Shown in pieces: positions 1-7,913 of a stretch of 64,000 nucleotides of DNA. The stretch comes from Rhizobium redzepovicii (GTDB lineage: Bacteria > Pseudomonadota > Alphaproteobacteria > Rhizobiales > Rhizobiaceae): NCBI RefSeq assembly GCF_019793435.1, contig NZ_JAILYH010000013.1, forward strand, positions 124,001-188,000, in the 5' to 3' direction. Position 1 is the first letter of the stretch. Every line of letters begins with the position of its first letter. A program made the position numbers and the translations under genes. A model generated the notes under the pieces. It saw only the letters and a list, made by a program, of their open reading frames with translations. It did no database searches and was not told where the DNA came from.

Positions 1-6
1 TACTTT

Positions 7-567
7 TCACTCGGCAGCGATAAGAGCCTGCTTTTGGGCAGGAAAGAAGGCTGCGAGCTCGCCGATGACCTCGCCGATCCGCTTGGAAAGCGGTTCGGAT
101 GAGACGCGGTAATCGGTGAAGTCACGATCGGAGGCGTAGACGGCTGTCGGCAGCGTATGAGACATGAAGAAGCCGAAGAGCGGGCGCAGCTGATGCTCGA
201 CCATCAGCGCATGCCGGTCGCCGCCGCCTGTCGCGGTGATGATGACCGGCTTGGCGCGCAGCTCATGCGGGTCGATCAGGTCGATCAGGTGCTTGAACAG
301 GCCGGGATAGCTGCCCTTGTAGGTCGGCGCGCCAATGACCAGCAGATCGGCATTGACGATATCGTCGATGACTTCCCTGGCGCGGCTGTCGAGATCGTCG
401 CGGCGTAGCGCCTGGCCGAGCGACGGACCGACATCGGTCAGATCGTAGAGGGTGTTGTCGAAGCCGTATTTGTCACCGGCAAGGCCGGCGATGTTTTCGA
501 CCAGCGTGAAGGTCTTCGAGGGACGGTTGAAGCTACCCGCCAGGCCGACCAGTTTGTAAGCAGACAT
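7..567 (-). CDS. NAD(P)H-dependent FMN reductase (SsuE/MsuE-like flavodoxin fold)
   Basis: The 186-residue product has the flavodoxin-like fold of NAD(P)H:FMN reductases. The FMN-phosphate loop GSFNRPSKT lies at residues 11-19, and the flavin-contacting segment GAPTYKGSYPGLFKHL starts at residue 79. Family members reduce free FMN in the cytosol, often to supply two-component monooxygenases such as alkanesulfonate monooxygenase. The length is usual for the family. No monooxygenase or sulfonate transporter gene is visible beside it, so the partner is unknown; the gene continues towards sequence outside the window. The family call is firm, while the SsuE/MsuE role is inference. Confidence 0.85.
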   Translation of the reverse strand: MSAYKLVGLAGSFNRPSKTFTLVENIAGLAGDKYGFDNTLYDLTDVGPSLGQALRRDDLDSRAREVIDDIVNADLLVIGAPTYKGSYPGLFKHLIDLIDPHELRAKPVIITATGGGDRHALMVEHQLRPLFGFFMSHTLPTAVYASDRDFTDYRVSSEPLSKRIGEVIGELAAFFPAQKQALIAAE

Positions 568-607
568 GCCATTTTCCTTCCGATATCGTGCCGGGACCGA
601 TTATTGG

Positions 608-622
608 ATAGATATTATCTAT
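608..622. promoter_or_regulatory. A+T-rich inverted repeat upstream of the FMN reductase
   Basis: ATAGAT and ATCTAT arms are separated by three bases in an A+T-rich patch about 40 bp before the FMN reductase start. The position suits an operator or promoter element for that gene. The regulator is unknown. Confidence 0.35.
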
Positions 623-784
623 AAAAATAGTGGATTAAAGGAAGCCTATCCCTCTTCATCATGATGAGGAGAAAAATACATTCTCATCTGCGGGTGGTCG
701 CCTGCTTGCGACAGCGCATCAGTCACCGAGCCCCGAATATGGCGGATATTTCGGGTCGATGCGTTGTCGAGGCGCGATATCGCC

Positions 785-1987
785 TCAGACTGGCTTTGGC
801 TTCGGGATGCGCGGCAGGAAGATCGTCAGCAGACCGAGAAGCGGCAGATAGGAGCAGATGCGGTAGACGAAGTCGATGCCGTGGGTATCGGCGAAACTGC
901 CGAGCAGTGCTGCACCGAGCCCCCCTGCCCCGAATGCGAAACCGAAGAAGACGCCGGCAATCAGCCCGACGCGTCCGGGCACAAGTTCCTGCGCGAAGAC
1001 GACGATTGCCGAGAAGGCCGACGCGAAAATCAGGCCGATGGCGACGCTGAGCACGCCCGTCCAGAACAGGTTTGCATAGGGTAGGATCAGCGCGAAGGGA
1101 ATGACGCCGAGGATCGAGAACCAGATGACGAAACGAGCGCCGAAGCGATCGCCGATCGGCCCGCCGAGAAACGTGCCGACGGCGACCGAGCCGAGGAAGA
1201 GGAAGAGCATCAGCTGTGCCTGCTGGACGCTGAGCGCAAACCTGTCGATGACATAGAAGGTGAAGTAGCTCGACACGCTGGCCATGTAGACGTTTTTCGT
1301 CGCCGTCAGCAGCACGAGGATCAGCAGCGCCCAGACCACCCTGTTCTGCGGCAGCGGCAGGGTCCGGCTCACCGCAGGCTTACTGGCGTTCTGGCGACGA
1401 TGGCCAATATACCAGTTGCCGACCCAGCTCAGCACGACCATGCCGACCATGGCGATGGCGGCAAACCAGGAGACGCTGTGCTGGCCGAGCGGCAGCACGA
1501 TGAAGGCGGCGAGCAGCGGACCGATCGCCTGACCGGCATTGCCGCCGACCTGGAAGAAGGACTGCGCGAAACCGTGGCGGCCGCCCGAGGCAAGACGGGC
1601 AACGCGCGAGGATTCCGGGTGGAAGACCGCCGAGCCGAAGCCGATCAGGCTGGCGGCGACGAGCAGCAGGGCGAAGCTGCCGGCATTGCCGAGCAGGATG
1701 AGGCCGCAAAAGGTGCTCGCCATGCCGAATGGCAGCGAATAGGGCATCGGCCAGCGGTCGGTGACGATGCCGACCAGCGGCTGCAGCAGCGACGCTGTGA
1801 CCTGGAAGGTCATGGTCAGCAGGCCGATCTGGACGAAATCAAGATCGTAATTCGCCTTGAACAGCGGATAGAGCGAGGCGAGCAGCGACTGCATGATGTC
1901 GTTCAGCATGTGACAGAAGCTGACCGCCATCAGGATAGACATCGTTGTTTTTTCGAAACGGGGCGCGCGCTCGGCAACAGTTGCCAT
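785..1987 (-). CDS. MFS transporter, fosmidomycin-resistance (Fsr) family
   Basis: The 400-residue polytopic protein has about twelve hydrophobic segments and no signal peptide. Its N-terminal half carries the Fsr-type pattern CHMLNDIMQSLLASLYP near residues 25-41, then GLLTMTFQVTASLLQP and a VTDRWP loop, followed by FHPESSRVA near residue 123. Fsr-family proteins are inner-membrane proton-driven exporters of fosmidomycin and other small compounds, but the natural substrate is usually unknown. It stands alone on the minus strand and diverges from the XRE/BTAD regulator pair across about 350 bp, so those regulators could control it. The start is the ATG at 1987, preceded by a good GGAGG. Confidence 0.85.
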   Translation of the reverse strand: MATVAERAPRFEKTTMSILMAVSFCHMLNDIMQSLLASLYPLFKANYDLDFVQIGLLTMTFQVTASLLQPLVGIVTDRWPMPYSLPFGMASTFCGLILLGNAGSFALLLVAASLIGFGSAVFHPESSRVARLASGGRHGFAQSFFQVGGNAGQAIGPLLAAFIVLPLGQHSVSWFAAIAMVGMVVLSWVGNWYIGHRRQNASKPAVSRTLPLPQNRVVWALLILVLLTATKNVYMASVSSYFTFYVIDRFALSVQQAQLMLFLFLGSVAVGTFLGGPIGDRFGARFVIWFSILGVIPFALILPYANLFWTGVLSVAIGLIFASAFSAIVVFAQELVPGRVGLIAGVFFGFAFGAGGLGAALLGSFADTHGIDFVYRICSYLPLLGLLTIFLPRIPKPKPV

Positions 1988-2339
1988 GGAATTCCTCCTG
2001 GACGGCCCGGTTGGTTGCCGTGCCGCGTCGCTTTATTCGATGGATTTCGGGCGATCGGGGCTGGGAAGACGATTGAGCGGCGGTCGCTGAAGTGCATTTA
2101 GCGTAAGGCGGGGGGCAGCAACAGCCCAGTTTCATCAGGATCGGTACGGCTTTTGTTCGATTTGCCGTTTTGCAGCCTATCCTGCGCTGCTTTACCCCTT
2201 GCCGGACGGGGGTTTTCCTACCACACTGGGTTGCGATCATGGCATGTATCGTATGCGATGTGAAAACAACCATGGAAAACGGCGACGGGGGATACTACAG
2301 CTGCGTCGATTGAAATGCGATCGAGGCTGAAAACACGCG
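1988..2339. other. Divergent intergenic region, no gene seen
   Basis: This 352-bp gap separates the Fsr-type MFS gene and the XRE regulator, which face away from each other, so it should hold both promoters. I see no convincing coding frame, strong palindrome or clear sigma-70 promoter in it. Confidence 0.4.
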
Positions 2340-2798
2340 ATGAATGTCAAGACACCGAATGCAATAGACGGCTATGTCGGAGGGCGCATAAGAATGCGCC
2401 GGCAGTTGCTCGGAATGAGCCAGGAACGGCTTGCCGAGCAAATCGGCGTGACCTTTCAGCAGGTTCAGAAATACGAGAAGGGCATCAACCGCATCGGCGC
2501 GAGCCGTCTGCAGCGAATCGCCGATGTGCTTCACACGTCGCCAAGCTTTTTCTTTGAACAGGAAAATTCCGAGCCGTTGACGTTGCAAGGGCTCGATCTG
2601 CCGGCAAATAGCGACCCGGTTGCCGAATTCCTGCAAACGAAAGAGGGATTGGTGCTCAACCGCGCCTTTCTGAAGATCGCCGACCGGAATATCCGGGAAA
2701 CGATCATCGCATTGGTGAAGGCGATGGCACAGGCGGAAAGCAGCGGCGTAACATTGGGTGCCCCGGTCGCGGATATCACCCTTCCGCTCGGAGAATAG
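2340..2798 (+). CDS. XRE-family transcriptional regulator (PraR-like)
   Basis: The 152-residue protein has a helix-turn-helix domain at about residues 14-72. The segment RIRMRRQLLGMSQERLAEQ is followed by GVTFQQVQKYEKGINRIGAS, where the recognition helix is VTFQQVQKYEKG, and then by SPSFFFEQ. This layout is typical of alphaproteobacterial XRE repressors of the PraR type, with a short unstructured C-terminus. Only 27 bp separate it from the BTAD/TPR regulator downstream, so the two are probably co-transcribed. Targets are unknown; the divergent MFS gene and the pair itself are candidates. Confidence 0.85.
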   Translation: MNVKTPNAIDGYVGGRIRMRRQLLGMSQERLAEQIGVTFQQVQKYEKGINRIGASRLQRIADVLHTSPSFFFEQENSEPLTLQGLDLPANSDPVAEFLQTKEGLVLNRAFLKIADRNIRETIIALVKAMAQAESSGVTLGAPVADITLPLGE

Positions 2799-2825
2799 TC
2801 AGGCATATCGGCAGGCATTATCCGC

Positions 2826-4775
2826 ATGAAGCTCAGGCTCGAATCATTTGGTGAGTTGCGGCTGATCGACCCCGCCGGGCGACCGGCGGCGTTCCCGGAA
2901 AAAGGCCTGCTGGCGATTTGTTATCTGCGGGACCGTGATCTGCGGGACGGAGCCGGGAGCGAATATCCGCGCTCGGCGCTGGCGCGGTTCTTGTGGGACA
3001 GCCACGACAACTCTGACATCATGGCCAACCTGCGCAAAACCATATCGCGCATTCAGAAGCGTCAGACCGAGCTCGGTGCCGAGCTTTTGGCCTTCACGGC
3101 GACCGGCGTGCGGGTCAGGTCGGATGCATTTTCAGGTGATCTCTTCGAACTTGCCGACCCCGACGGCGACGACGCACTTGGCAGGCTGCGGCGGCTGGTT
3201 GCCATCCTTCGCCAGGATTTCCTGGCTGGGCTCGCCGACCAAAGCGTGAGGACGCGGCAGTGGATCGCCGGCCAGCGTGACCGGCACATGGCAGTTCTGG
3301 TGGATGCGCTGAAGACGGCGCTGCCCGCTGCCCGGTCGCGAGAGGATGTCAGCCTGATCAAGGAGGCGGCGCTCAGGATTTTCCGCGAGGCACCGGATGA
3401 CGAGAATATTCGTCGCATCCTTCTCGATGCCTATGAGTCCGAAGGTCAGCTGGAGAAAGCGCGCCGCCTTTTCGAGACGAGCAGGCATCAGTTGGAAAGC
3501 GCAGTCGATATCGGCCTTGACGTGCAGGCGCTGGGAGAGGTCCGCAAGATCTTCGCCGGTAGTCGACCACCACAGAGCGTTGCGGTGCCGCTCATTGATG
3601 GCGGCGTTCGAGTTCCCGGTCCCCTCCCCCGTCTGGTGCTGTTGCCGCCGAGCGGGACGGATGCCATCGGTGCCTTGCCGATTCTCTCCGAGGCGCTGAT
3701 CGAGGACGTGACCATCGGCCTTTGTGCGCTGAATACTGTTTCGGTGGTAGCACCCCATACGGCCGCTCGCATCGCACATAATGCCGACAAGGCCCAGCTG
3801 ATCTTGCGCCATTCGATTTCCTATGTTCTCGACACGAGGCTGACCAATCGTGCGGGCAGCCCTGCGCTCTTTGTCCAGCTGATTTATGCCGGCAGCGATG
3901 AAGTCATCTGGGCCGAGCGTTTCAGCCTCGAGAAATACGAATTGATAAGCCACCGGCGCGACATTGCGCGGCAGATTGCCAAAGAGCTTGCCGGGCAGGT
4001 CCGCCGGCATGAGACCATGCGCGATTCCTTCGAGGGCAATTCGGCCGCCTATCACAGCTATCTTCTCGGTCTGCGGGACATCAAGCGGCTCGCCCTCCCC
4101 GATGTACGCCGCTCCCGGAAGGCTTTTCGCGAGGCGCTTCAGCACAGCGCACATTTTGCCCCTGCGCTCAGCGGATTGTCGCGCACTTTTCTTGTCGAAT
4201 GGCTGTTGACGGCACGCGGCGACAGCGAGCTGCTCGGCCTTGCGGAGGAGTACGCGAACCGGGCGATCGTTGCCGATCCGTCGTTTGCGGCCGGCTTTCG
4301 CGAGCTGGGCGTTGCCAAACTTTATCTCAAGGACATCGATGAAAGCGTCGTGGCGCTGAGGCTCGCGGAAGAACTCAGCCCACATTATGCTGACGGCATT
4401 GCAAGTTATGCCGATACGCTCGTCCATGCGTCGCGCCCTGCCGATGCATTGGCCAAGATCGAGCGGGCCATCTCCCTCAATCCGTTGAGTCCGACCGACT
4501 ATCTATGGACGGCGGCCGGCGCGAATTTCGCCCTTGGCCATTATGCCGAGGCGCTCGAGCAAATTTCTATCATGGACGATCGTACACCGGCCGACCGGCT
4601 TTCGGCTGCCTGCTGGGCGATGCTCGGCGATTTGAAAAACGCGCGTATCTATATGCGCAAGGTGCGCGAGATCTATCCGGATTTCGATGTCGACAAATGG
4701 CTTTCGGTCGTTCCCTTCAAGGAGCAATGGCAGAAGGAACAGTATCGCGAGGCATTACGCAGGGCCGGCTTCTGA
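2826..4775 (+). CDS. BTAD-containing transcriptional regulator with C-terminal TPR repeats
   Basis: The 649-residue protein starts with a winged-helix-like segment (residues 1-100) followed by a bacterial transcriptional activation domain with the usual helical array (about 100-240, for example LLDAYESEGQLEKARRLFETSR). A middle domain at about 265-395 resembles the TolB/FlgO-like segment of SARP/cyclase-type regulators (LPPSGTDAIGALPILSEALIEDV). TPR-like helices fill residues 400-640. Such proteins are cytoplasmic regulators with unknown ligands. The ATG at 2826 follows the XRE gene closely, indicating a two-gene operon. Target genes cannot be told from the sequence. Confidence 0.75.
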   Translation: MKLRLESFGELRLIDPAGRPAAFPEKGLLAICYLRDRDLRDGAGSEYPRSALARFLWDSHDNSDIMANLRKTISRIQKRQTELGAELLAFTATGVRVRSDAFSGDLFELADPDGDDALGRLRRLVAILRQDFLAGLADQSVRTRQWIAGQRDRHMAVLVDALKTALPAARSREDVSLIKEAALRIFREAPDDENIRRILLDAYESEGQLEKARRLFETSRHQLESAVDIGLDVQALGEVRKIFAGSRPPQSVAVPLIDGGVRVPGPLPRLVLLPPSGTDAIGALPILSEALIEDVTIGLCALNTVSVVAPHTAARIAHNADKAQLILRHSISYVLDTRLTNRAGSPALFVQLIYAGSDEVIWAERFSLEKYELISHRRDIARQIAKELAGQVRRHETMRDSFEGNSAAYHSYLLGLRDIKRLALPDVRRSRKAFREALQHSAHFAPALSGLSRTFLVEWLLTARGDSELLGLAEEYANRAIVADPSFAAGFRELGVAKLYLKDIDESVVALRLAEELSPHYADGIASYADTLVHASRPADALAKIERAISLNPLSPTDYLWTAAGANFALGHYAEALEQISIMDDRTPADRLSAACWAMLGDLKNARIYMRKVREIYPDFDVDKWLSVVPFKEQWQKEQYREALRRAGF

Positions 4776-4905
4776 AGTCTGGCGCCGAAAAGTGTAAGCC
4801 GGCAATTCCTGTCACGCCTGTGTCACGCGCGTCTTTCGTTCAAGAGGATTAAGCTGTCTTTGCTCTGTCGGAATGCGCCGGCAAGGGAAGCTGGAGAATT
4901 CTCAG

Positions 4906-5145
4906 ATGCACGATGCAAACGAAGCAACCACGACGCCGAAAAGTGACGACGAGCTCAAGGAGCTGGTATCGCTCGCCCGGCTCGTTGCCTATGCCCGAGA
5001 GAACGCCAGAGATTTGAACGCCGAATTCTCCGCCTATTGCCTCGACCTTGCGTTTGGCGCCCTGATGCAAGACCTCGATAGAAGCGGCGTATCCCTGTCC
5101 CACGAAAGCGGTCAGGACGGTAGTCTGCTCGGCACGCGGCACTGA
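4906..5145 (+). CDS. Small conserved-looking hypothetical protein
   Basis: The 79-residue product has an acidic N-terminus and one amphipathic helical stretch, LKELVSLARLVAYARENARDLN, ending in a short polar tail. I do not recognise the family. I chose the ATG at 4906 because a CTGGAG ribosome-binding site lies about ten bases upstream; the in-frame ATG at 4873 has none. It lies between the BTAD gene and the repABC operator region, on the same strand as both. The middle of the protein resembles small helical partner proteins in rhizobia, but no function is assigned. Confidence 0.55.
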   Translation: MHDANEATTTPKSDDELKELVSLARLVAYARENARDLNAEFSAYCLDLAFGALMQDLDRSGVSLSHESGQDGSLLGTRH

Positions 5146-5454
5146 GCGGCGGTCGCAGTCCAGCTGACAGCCGTTGCAGGCTTGCCTGGAAAACTCCACG
5201 CATTCATATTTCGATTCCTGCTTGTGCCAATCGGCTATCATAGCGATACGGCGTTTGCTCTGGCGATTCGGTCTATAACACCCCGCGGCTGCGCCGGCAG
5301 CGCCAGCGGGCGCCATGTTCAAGCCTTTGAAAAGGATTGGACAACCTCGCGGTAGGGTCTTGTTAACCCTATTTGCCTTGCCACCCCTCCAGAATCGGCG
5401 CTAAATGCGGTTTCAAAGCTCGCAGGGCTTTTAAATCGCATTTTCGAGATTTCC
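5146..5454. other. repABC upstream control region
   Basis: This 309-bp noncoding gap lies directly before repA and should contain the repABC promoter. The only clear structure is the TAGGGT/ACCCTA palindrome at 5353-5371. Minus-strand reading frames across it lack support. Confidence 0.5.
5353..5371. promoter_or_regulatory. Palindrome before repA, candidate RepA operator
   Basis: TAGGGT and ACCCTA arms are separated by seven bases, with GTTAAC inside the element, about 85 bp before the repA start. RepA proteins of repABC plasmids repress their own promoter by binding upstream palindromes, which this would suit. Binding is inferred. Confidence 0.45.
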
Positions 5455-6669
5455 ATGAATATGGCACCGCAGATAGAAAAAGCAATTTCCGATGTCGATC
5501 AACTGATTATTGGTCAGGCGCAGGAACTATCCGACAAGCTGAAGCAGCATCGGCTCGAAATGTTTCCGCCGCGTGCGCTGAAGGGGCTTAGGGAATTTCA
5601 GCTGGCCGAAGCGGCGCGTTTTCTCGGCGTGACCAGCGGCTATCTTCGCAATCTGTCGCTGGAAGGCAAAGGCGCCCTTCCCCAGGTCACGCCATCAGGC
5701 CGCCGATCTTATACGGCCGAGCAGATGGAAGAGATGCGCAGCTTCCTGGAGCACAATGCCCGCGCCGGAACGCATTATATGCGTCACCGTAAAGGCAGCG
5801 AACATCTCCAGGTCGTAGCCGTTGTCAATTTCAAGGGCGGCAGCGGCAAGACCACCAGTGCCGCGCATCTTGCCCAGCACCTTGCCCTGACCGGCCATCG
5901 TGTTCTTGCTGTCGACCTCGACCCACAGGCATCTCTCTCCGCCATCCACGGCTTTCAGCCTGAATTCGACGTCAACGAGAATGAGACGCTCTACGCCGCC
6001 ATTCGCTATGACGATCAGCGGCGGCCGCTGAGGGAGATCATCCGGCCGACGAATTTCCCGAACCTGCATCTGGTGCCGGGCAATCTCGAGCTGATGGAGT
6101 TCGAGCATGATACGCCGCGCGTGCTTGCTCAGGGCAAGGCTGGCGACTATGGCCGTGTCTTCTTCGCGCGGCTGGACGAGGCGCTGTCTTCGGTCGCCGA
6201 TGACTACGATGTCGTCATCATCGACTGCCCTCCCCAGCTCGGCTTTTTGACGATGAGCGCCATCTGCGGCGCCACGGCGGTTCTGATCACCGTCCATCCT
6301 CAGATGCTCGATGTCATGTCGATGTGCCAGTTCCTGCAGATGCTCGGCGAAGTGTTGAACACGCTGAAAGGTGCTGGCGGCGATATGAACCTCGACTGGC
6401 TGCGTTATCTCGTGACCCGCTACGACCCGCAGGACGGGCCGCAGACGCAGATGGTCGCCTTCATGCGTTCGATGTTCAAGAACCATGTACTGACCAATCC
6501 GATGTTGCGCAGCGTCGCGATCTCGGATGCGGCGATGACCAACCAAACGCTTTACGAGGTCGAGCGGAGCCAATTCACCCGCGCGACCTATGACCGCGCC
6601 ATGGAGGCGATGGATGCGGTCAACAATGAGATCGTCGACCTTATTCACAAGGCCTGGGGGCGGAAATGA
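5455..6669 (+). CDS. repA: Plasmid partition ATPase RepA (ParA family)
   Basis: The 404-residue protein has the usual RepA length. A MerR-like helix-turn-helix lies at about residues 45-95 (QLAEAARFLGVTSGYLRNLS), followed by the deviant Walker A motif KGGSGKTT near residue 124. The Walker A' segment VDLDPQASLS and the Walker B segment VVIIDCPPQLG follow. RepA drives active partition together with RepB bound at parS, and represses the operon. The next gene is repB, 42 bp away, with a parS-like palindrome in the gap. Start ATG 5455; a second in-frame ATG lies at 5461. Confidence 0.97.
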   Translation: MNMAPQIEKAISDVDQLIIGQAQELSDKLKQHRLEMFPPRALKGLREFQLAEAARFLGVTSGYLRNLSLEGKGALPQVTPSGRRSYTAEQMEEMRSFLEHNARAGTHYMRHRKGSEHLQVVAVVNFKGGSGKTTSAAHLAQHLALTGHRVLAVDLDPQASLSAIHGFQPEFDVNENETLYAAIRYDDQRRPLREIIRPTNFPNLHLVPGNLELMEFEHDTPRVLAQGKAGDYGRVFFARLDEALSSVADDYDVVIIDCPPQLGFLTMSAICGATAVLITVHPQMLDVMSMCQFLQMLGEVLNTLKGAGGDMNLDWLRYLVTRYDPQDGPQTQMVAFMRSMFKNHVLTNPMLRSVAISDAAMTNQTLYEVERSQFTRATYDRAMEAMDAVNNEIVDLIHKAWGRK

Positions 6670-6676
6670 CCGGAAA

Positions 6677-6692
6677 GTTTACTACGGTAAAC
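6677..6692. promoter_or_regulatory. parS-like site 1 (repA-repB gap)
   Basis: This 16-bp near-perfect palindrome (GTTTAC, four central bases, GTAAAC) lies just after repA. It fits the repABC parS pattern as I recall it (GTT-two bases-C-N-GC-N-G-two bases-AAC) except for one central base. RepB is the expected ligand. Confidence 0.75.
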
Positions 6693-6711
6693 AGGGACAA
6701 GGAGCCGGCTG

Positions 6712-7764
6712 ATGGCGCGTAAGAACCTCCTCTCGGGCCTGATGGACGATTCCAAGAAGTTTACTGCGGTAAACAACGCGGACGAGCCACTTCAGAGGGA
6801 CGAGAAACAGCAGATCACCTACAAGGGAATCGGCGCGCTCGGTGCCGTCACGCGCAGTATCGATGCGCTCGCTGCCAAGGCGGACGCGGCCAAAGCGATC
6901 GAGGAGAAGCTGGCAACCGGCGAGACCGTGATCGATCTCGACCCCGCCCTGATCGAAGATTCGTTCGTGACCGACCGGCTGGCGCATGCCGACGAACAGT
7001 TTCGCGAACTGGTCGAGGCGATCCGCCTGCGTGGTCAGGATTCGCCGATCCTCGTCCGCCCGCATCCTGACAAGGACGGACGGTATCAGATCGCTTTCGG
7101 CCACCGTCGCGCCCGGGCCGCCAAAGAACTCGGCAGACCTGTCCGCGCCGTCGTCAAGAAACTTGACGATCGCGACCATGTGATCGCACAGGGCCAGGAG
7201 AATTCGGCGCGCGCCGATCTCTCGTTCATCGAGAGGACAATGTTCGCCGACAAGCTCGACTCGTTGGGTTTCGATAGGGAAACGATCATGTCGGCACTCA
7301 GCGCCGACAAGACGACGGTTTCCAAGATGTTGTCCGTCACCAAGCGGATCCCGGCCGAAGTCCTGACCGCGATCGGCGCGGCAAAGACCACCGGCCGTGA
7401 CCGCTGGCACGATCTGTCGGTAAAATTCGAGACCGAAAACATCTCTGCGGGGGCGATCGCGTTCAGCAGGTCGCCGGAATTCGAGACAGCGGAGCCCGAT
7501 GCCCGCTTCGATATGCTGGTTGCCTTCATCAGTAGGAAGCAACAACCGGCATCATCGACAGCGACGCTTCAGCCCGCGGCTCACGCCTGGCAGCGCAAGG
7601 ACGGCGCGGTCAAGGCGAAGATCAAGGATGACGGGAAACAATTCACCATTGCGCTGAAGGCGGAAAAGGCATCTGCCTTTGGAGCCTATATCGCCAGCAA
7701 TCTGGATCGTCTTTACGAGGCGTTCGAGAAGACACAGGATTCGACGAAAAACGGAGATCAATAA
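6712..7764 (+). CDS. repB: Plasmid partition protein RepB (ParB family)
   Basis: The 350-residue protein matches RepB in length and start (MARKNLLSGLMDDSKK). The ParB/Srx N-terminal domain is seen at about residues 85-150, with IRLRGQDSPILVRPHPD and the GHRRARAAKELG box. A helix-turn-helix region follows at about 165-215 (FDRETIMSALSADKTTVSKML). RepB is the centromere-binding partner of RepA and also contributes to repression of the operon. A second parS palindrome lies inside its 5' end and encodes KFTAVN. ATG start with an AAGGAG-like site upstream. Confidence 0.97.
   Translation: MARKNLLSGLMDDSKKFTAVNNADEPLQRDEKQQITYKGIGALGAVTRSIDALAAKADAAKAIEEKLATGETVIDLDPALIEDSFVTDRLAHADEQFRELVEAIRLRGQDSPILVRPHPDKDGRYQIAFGHRRARAAKELGRPVRAVVKKLDDRDHVIAQGQENSARADLSFIERTMFADKLDSLGFDRETIMSALSADKTTVSKMLSVTKRIPAEVLTAIGAAKTTGRDRWHDLSVKFETENISAGAIAFSRSPEFETAEPDARFDMLVAFISRKQQPASSTATLQPAAHAWQRKDGAVKAKIKDDGKQFTIALKAEKASAFGAYIASNLDRLYEAFEKTQDSTKNGDQ
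6759..6774. promoter_or_regulatory. parS site 2, inside the 5' end of repB
   Basis: This 16-bp palindrome differs from site 1 by one base and matches the repABC parS pattern fully. It lies within the repB reading frame (codons about 16-21), 82 bp after site 1. Confidence 0.8.
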
Positions 7765-7766
7765 GC

Positions 7767-7819
7767 AAAAGAAAAGGCCCCCGAACGTTGCCGTCGCGGA
7801 AGCCCTCTCTGATCTAGAC
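7767..7819 (-). ncRNA. incA: Counter-transcribed RNA (ctRNA/incA) between repB and repC
   Basis: On the minus strand a TTGACT -35 box (7849-7854) and GATTCT -10 box (7826-7831) are 17 bp apart, placing the 5' end near 7819. The transcript would end at a hairpin of GGCUUCC (7798-7804) and GGGGGCC (7776-7782), pairing partly through G-U, followed by UUUUCUUUU. A roughly 50-nt RNA here matches the known repABC ctRNA, which binds the repB-repC leader and blocks RepC translation, setting copy number and incompatibility. The exact ends are estimates. Confidence 0.85.
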
Positions 7820-7913
7820 ACCCAGAGAATCACATTTCCGCGAATCATAGTCAAGAGTCTTTGGCACCGAATTTGGTGAGCTGCGTTCTTTTGCCTTGAA
7901 GAAGGCGAAGACA

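Noticed and set aside
4849..5322. 157-codon minus-strand frame overlapping the small gene at 4906-5145
   Set aside because: It has no ribosome-binding site or recognisable fold, and it crosses the repABC control region.
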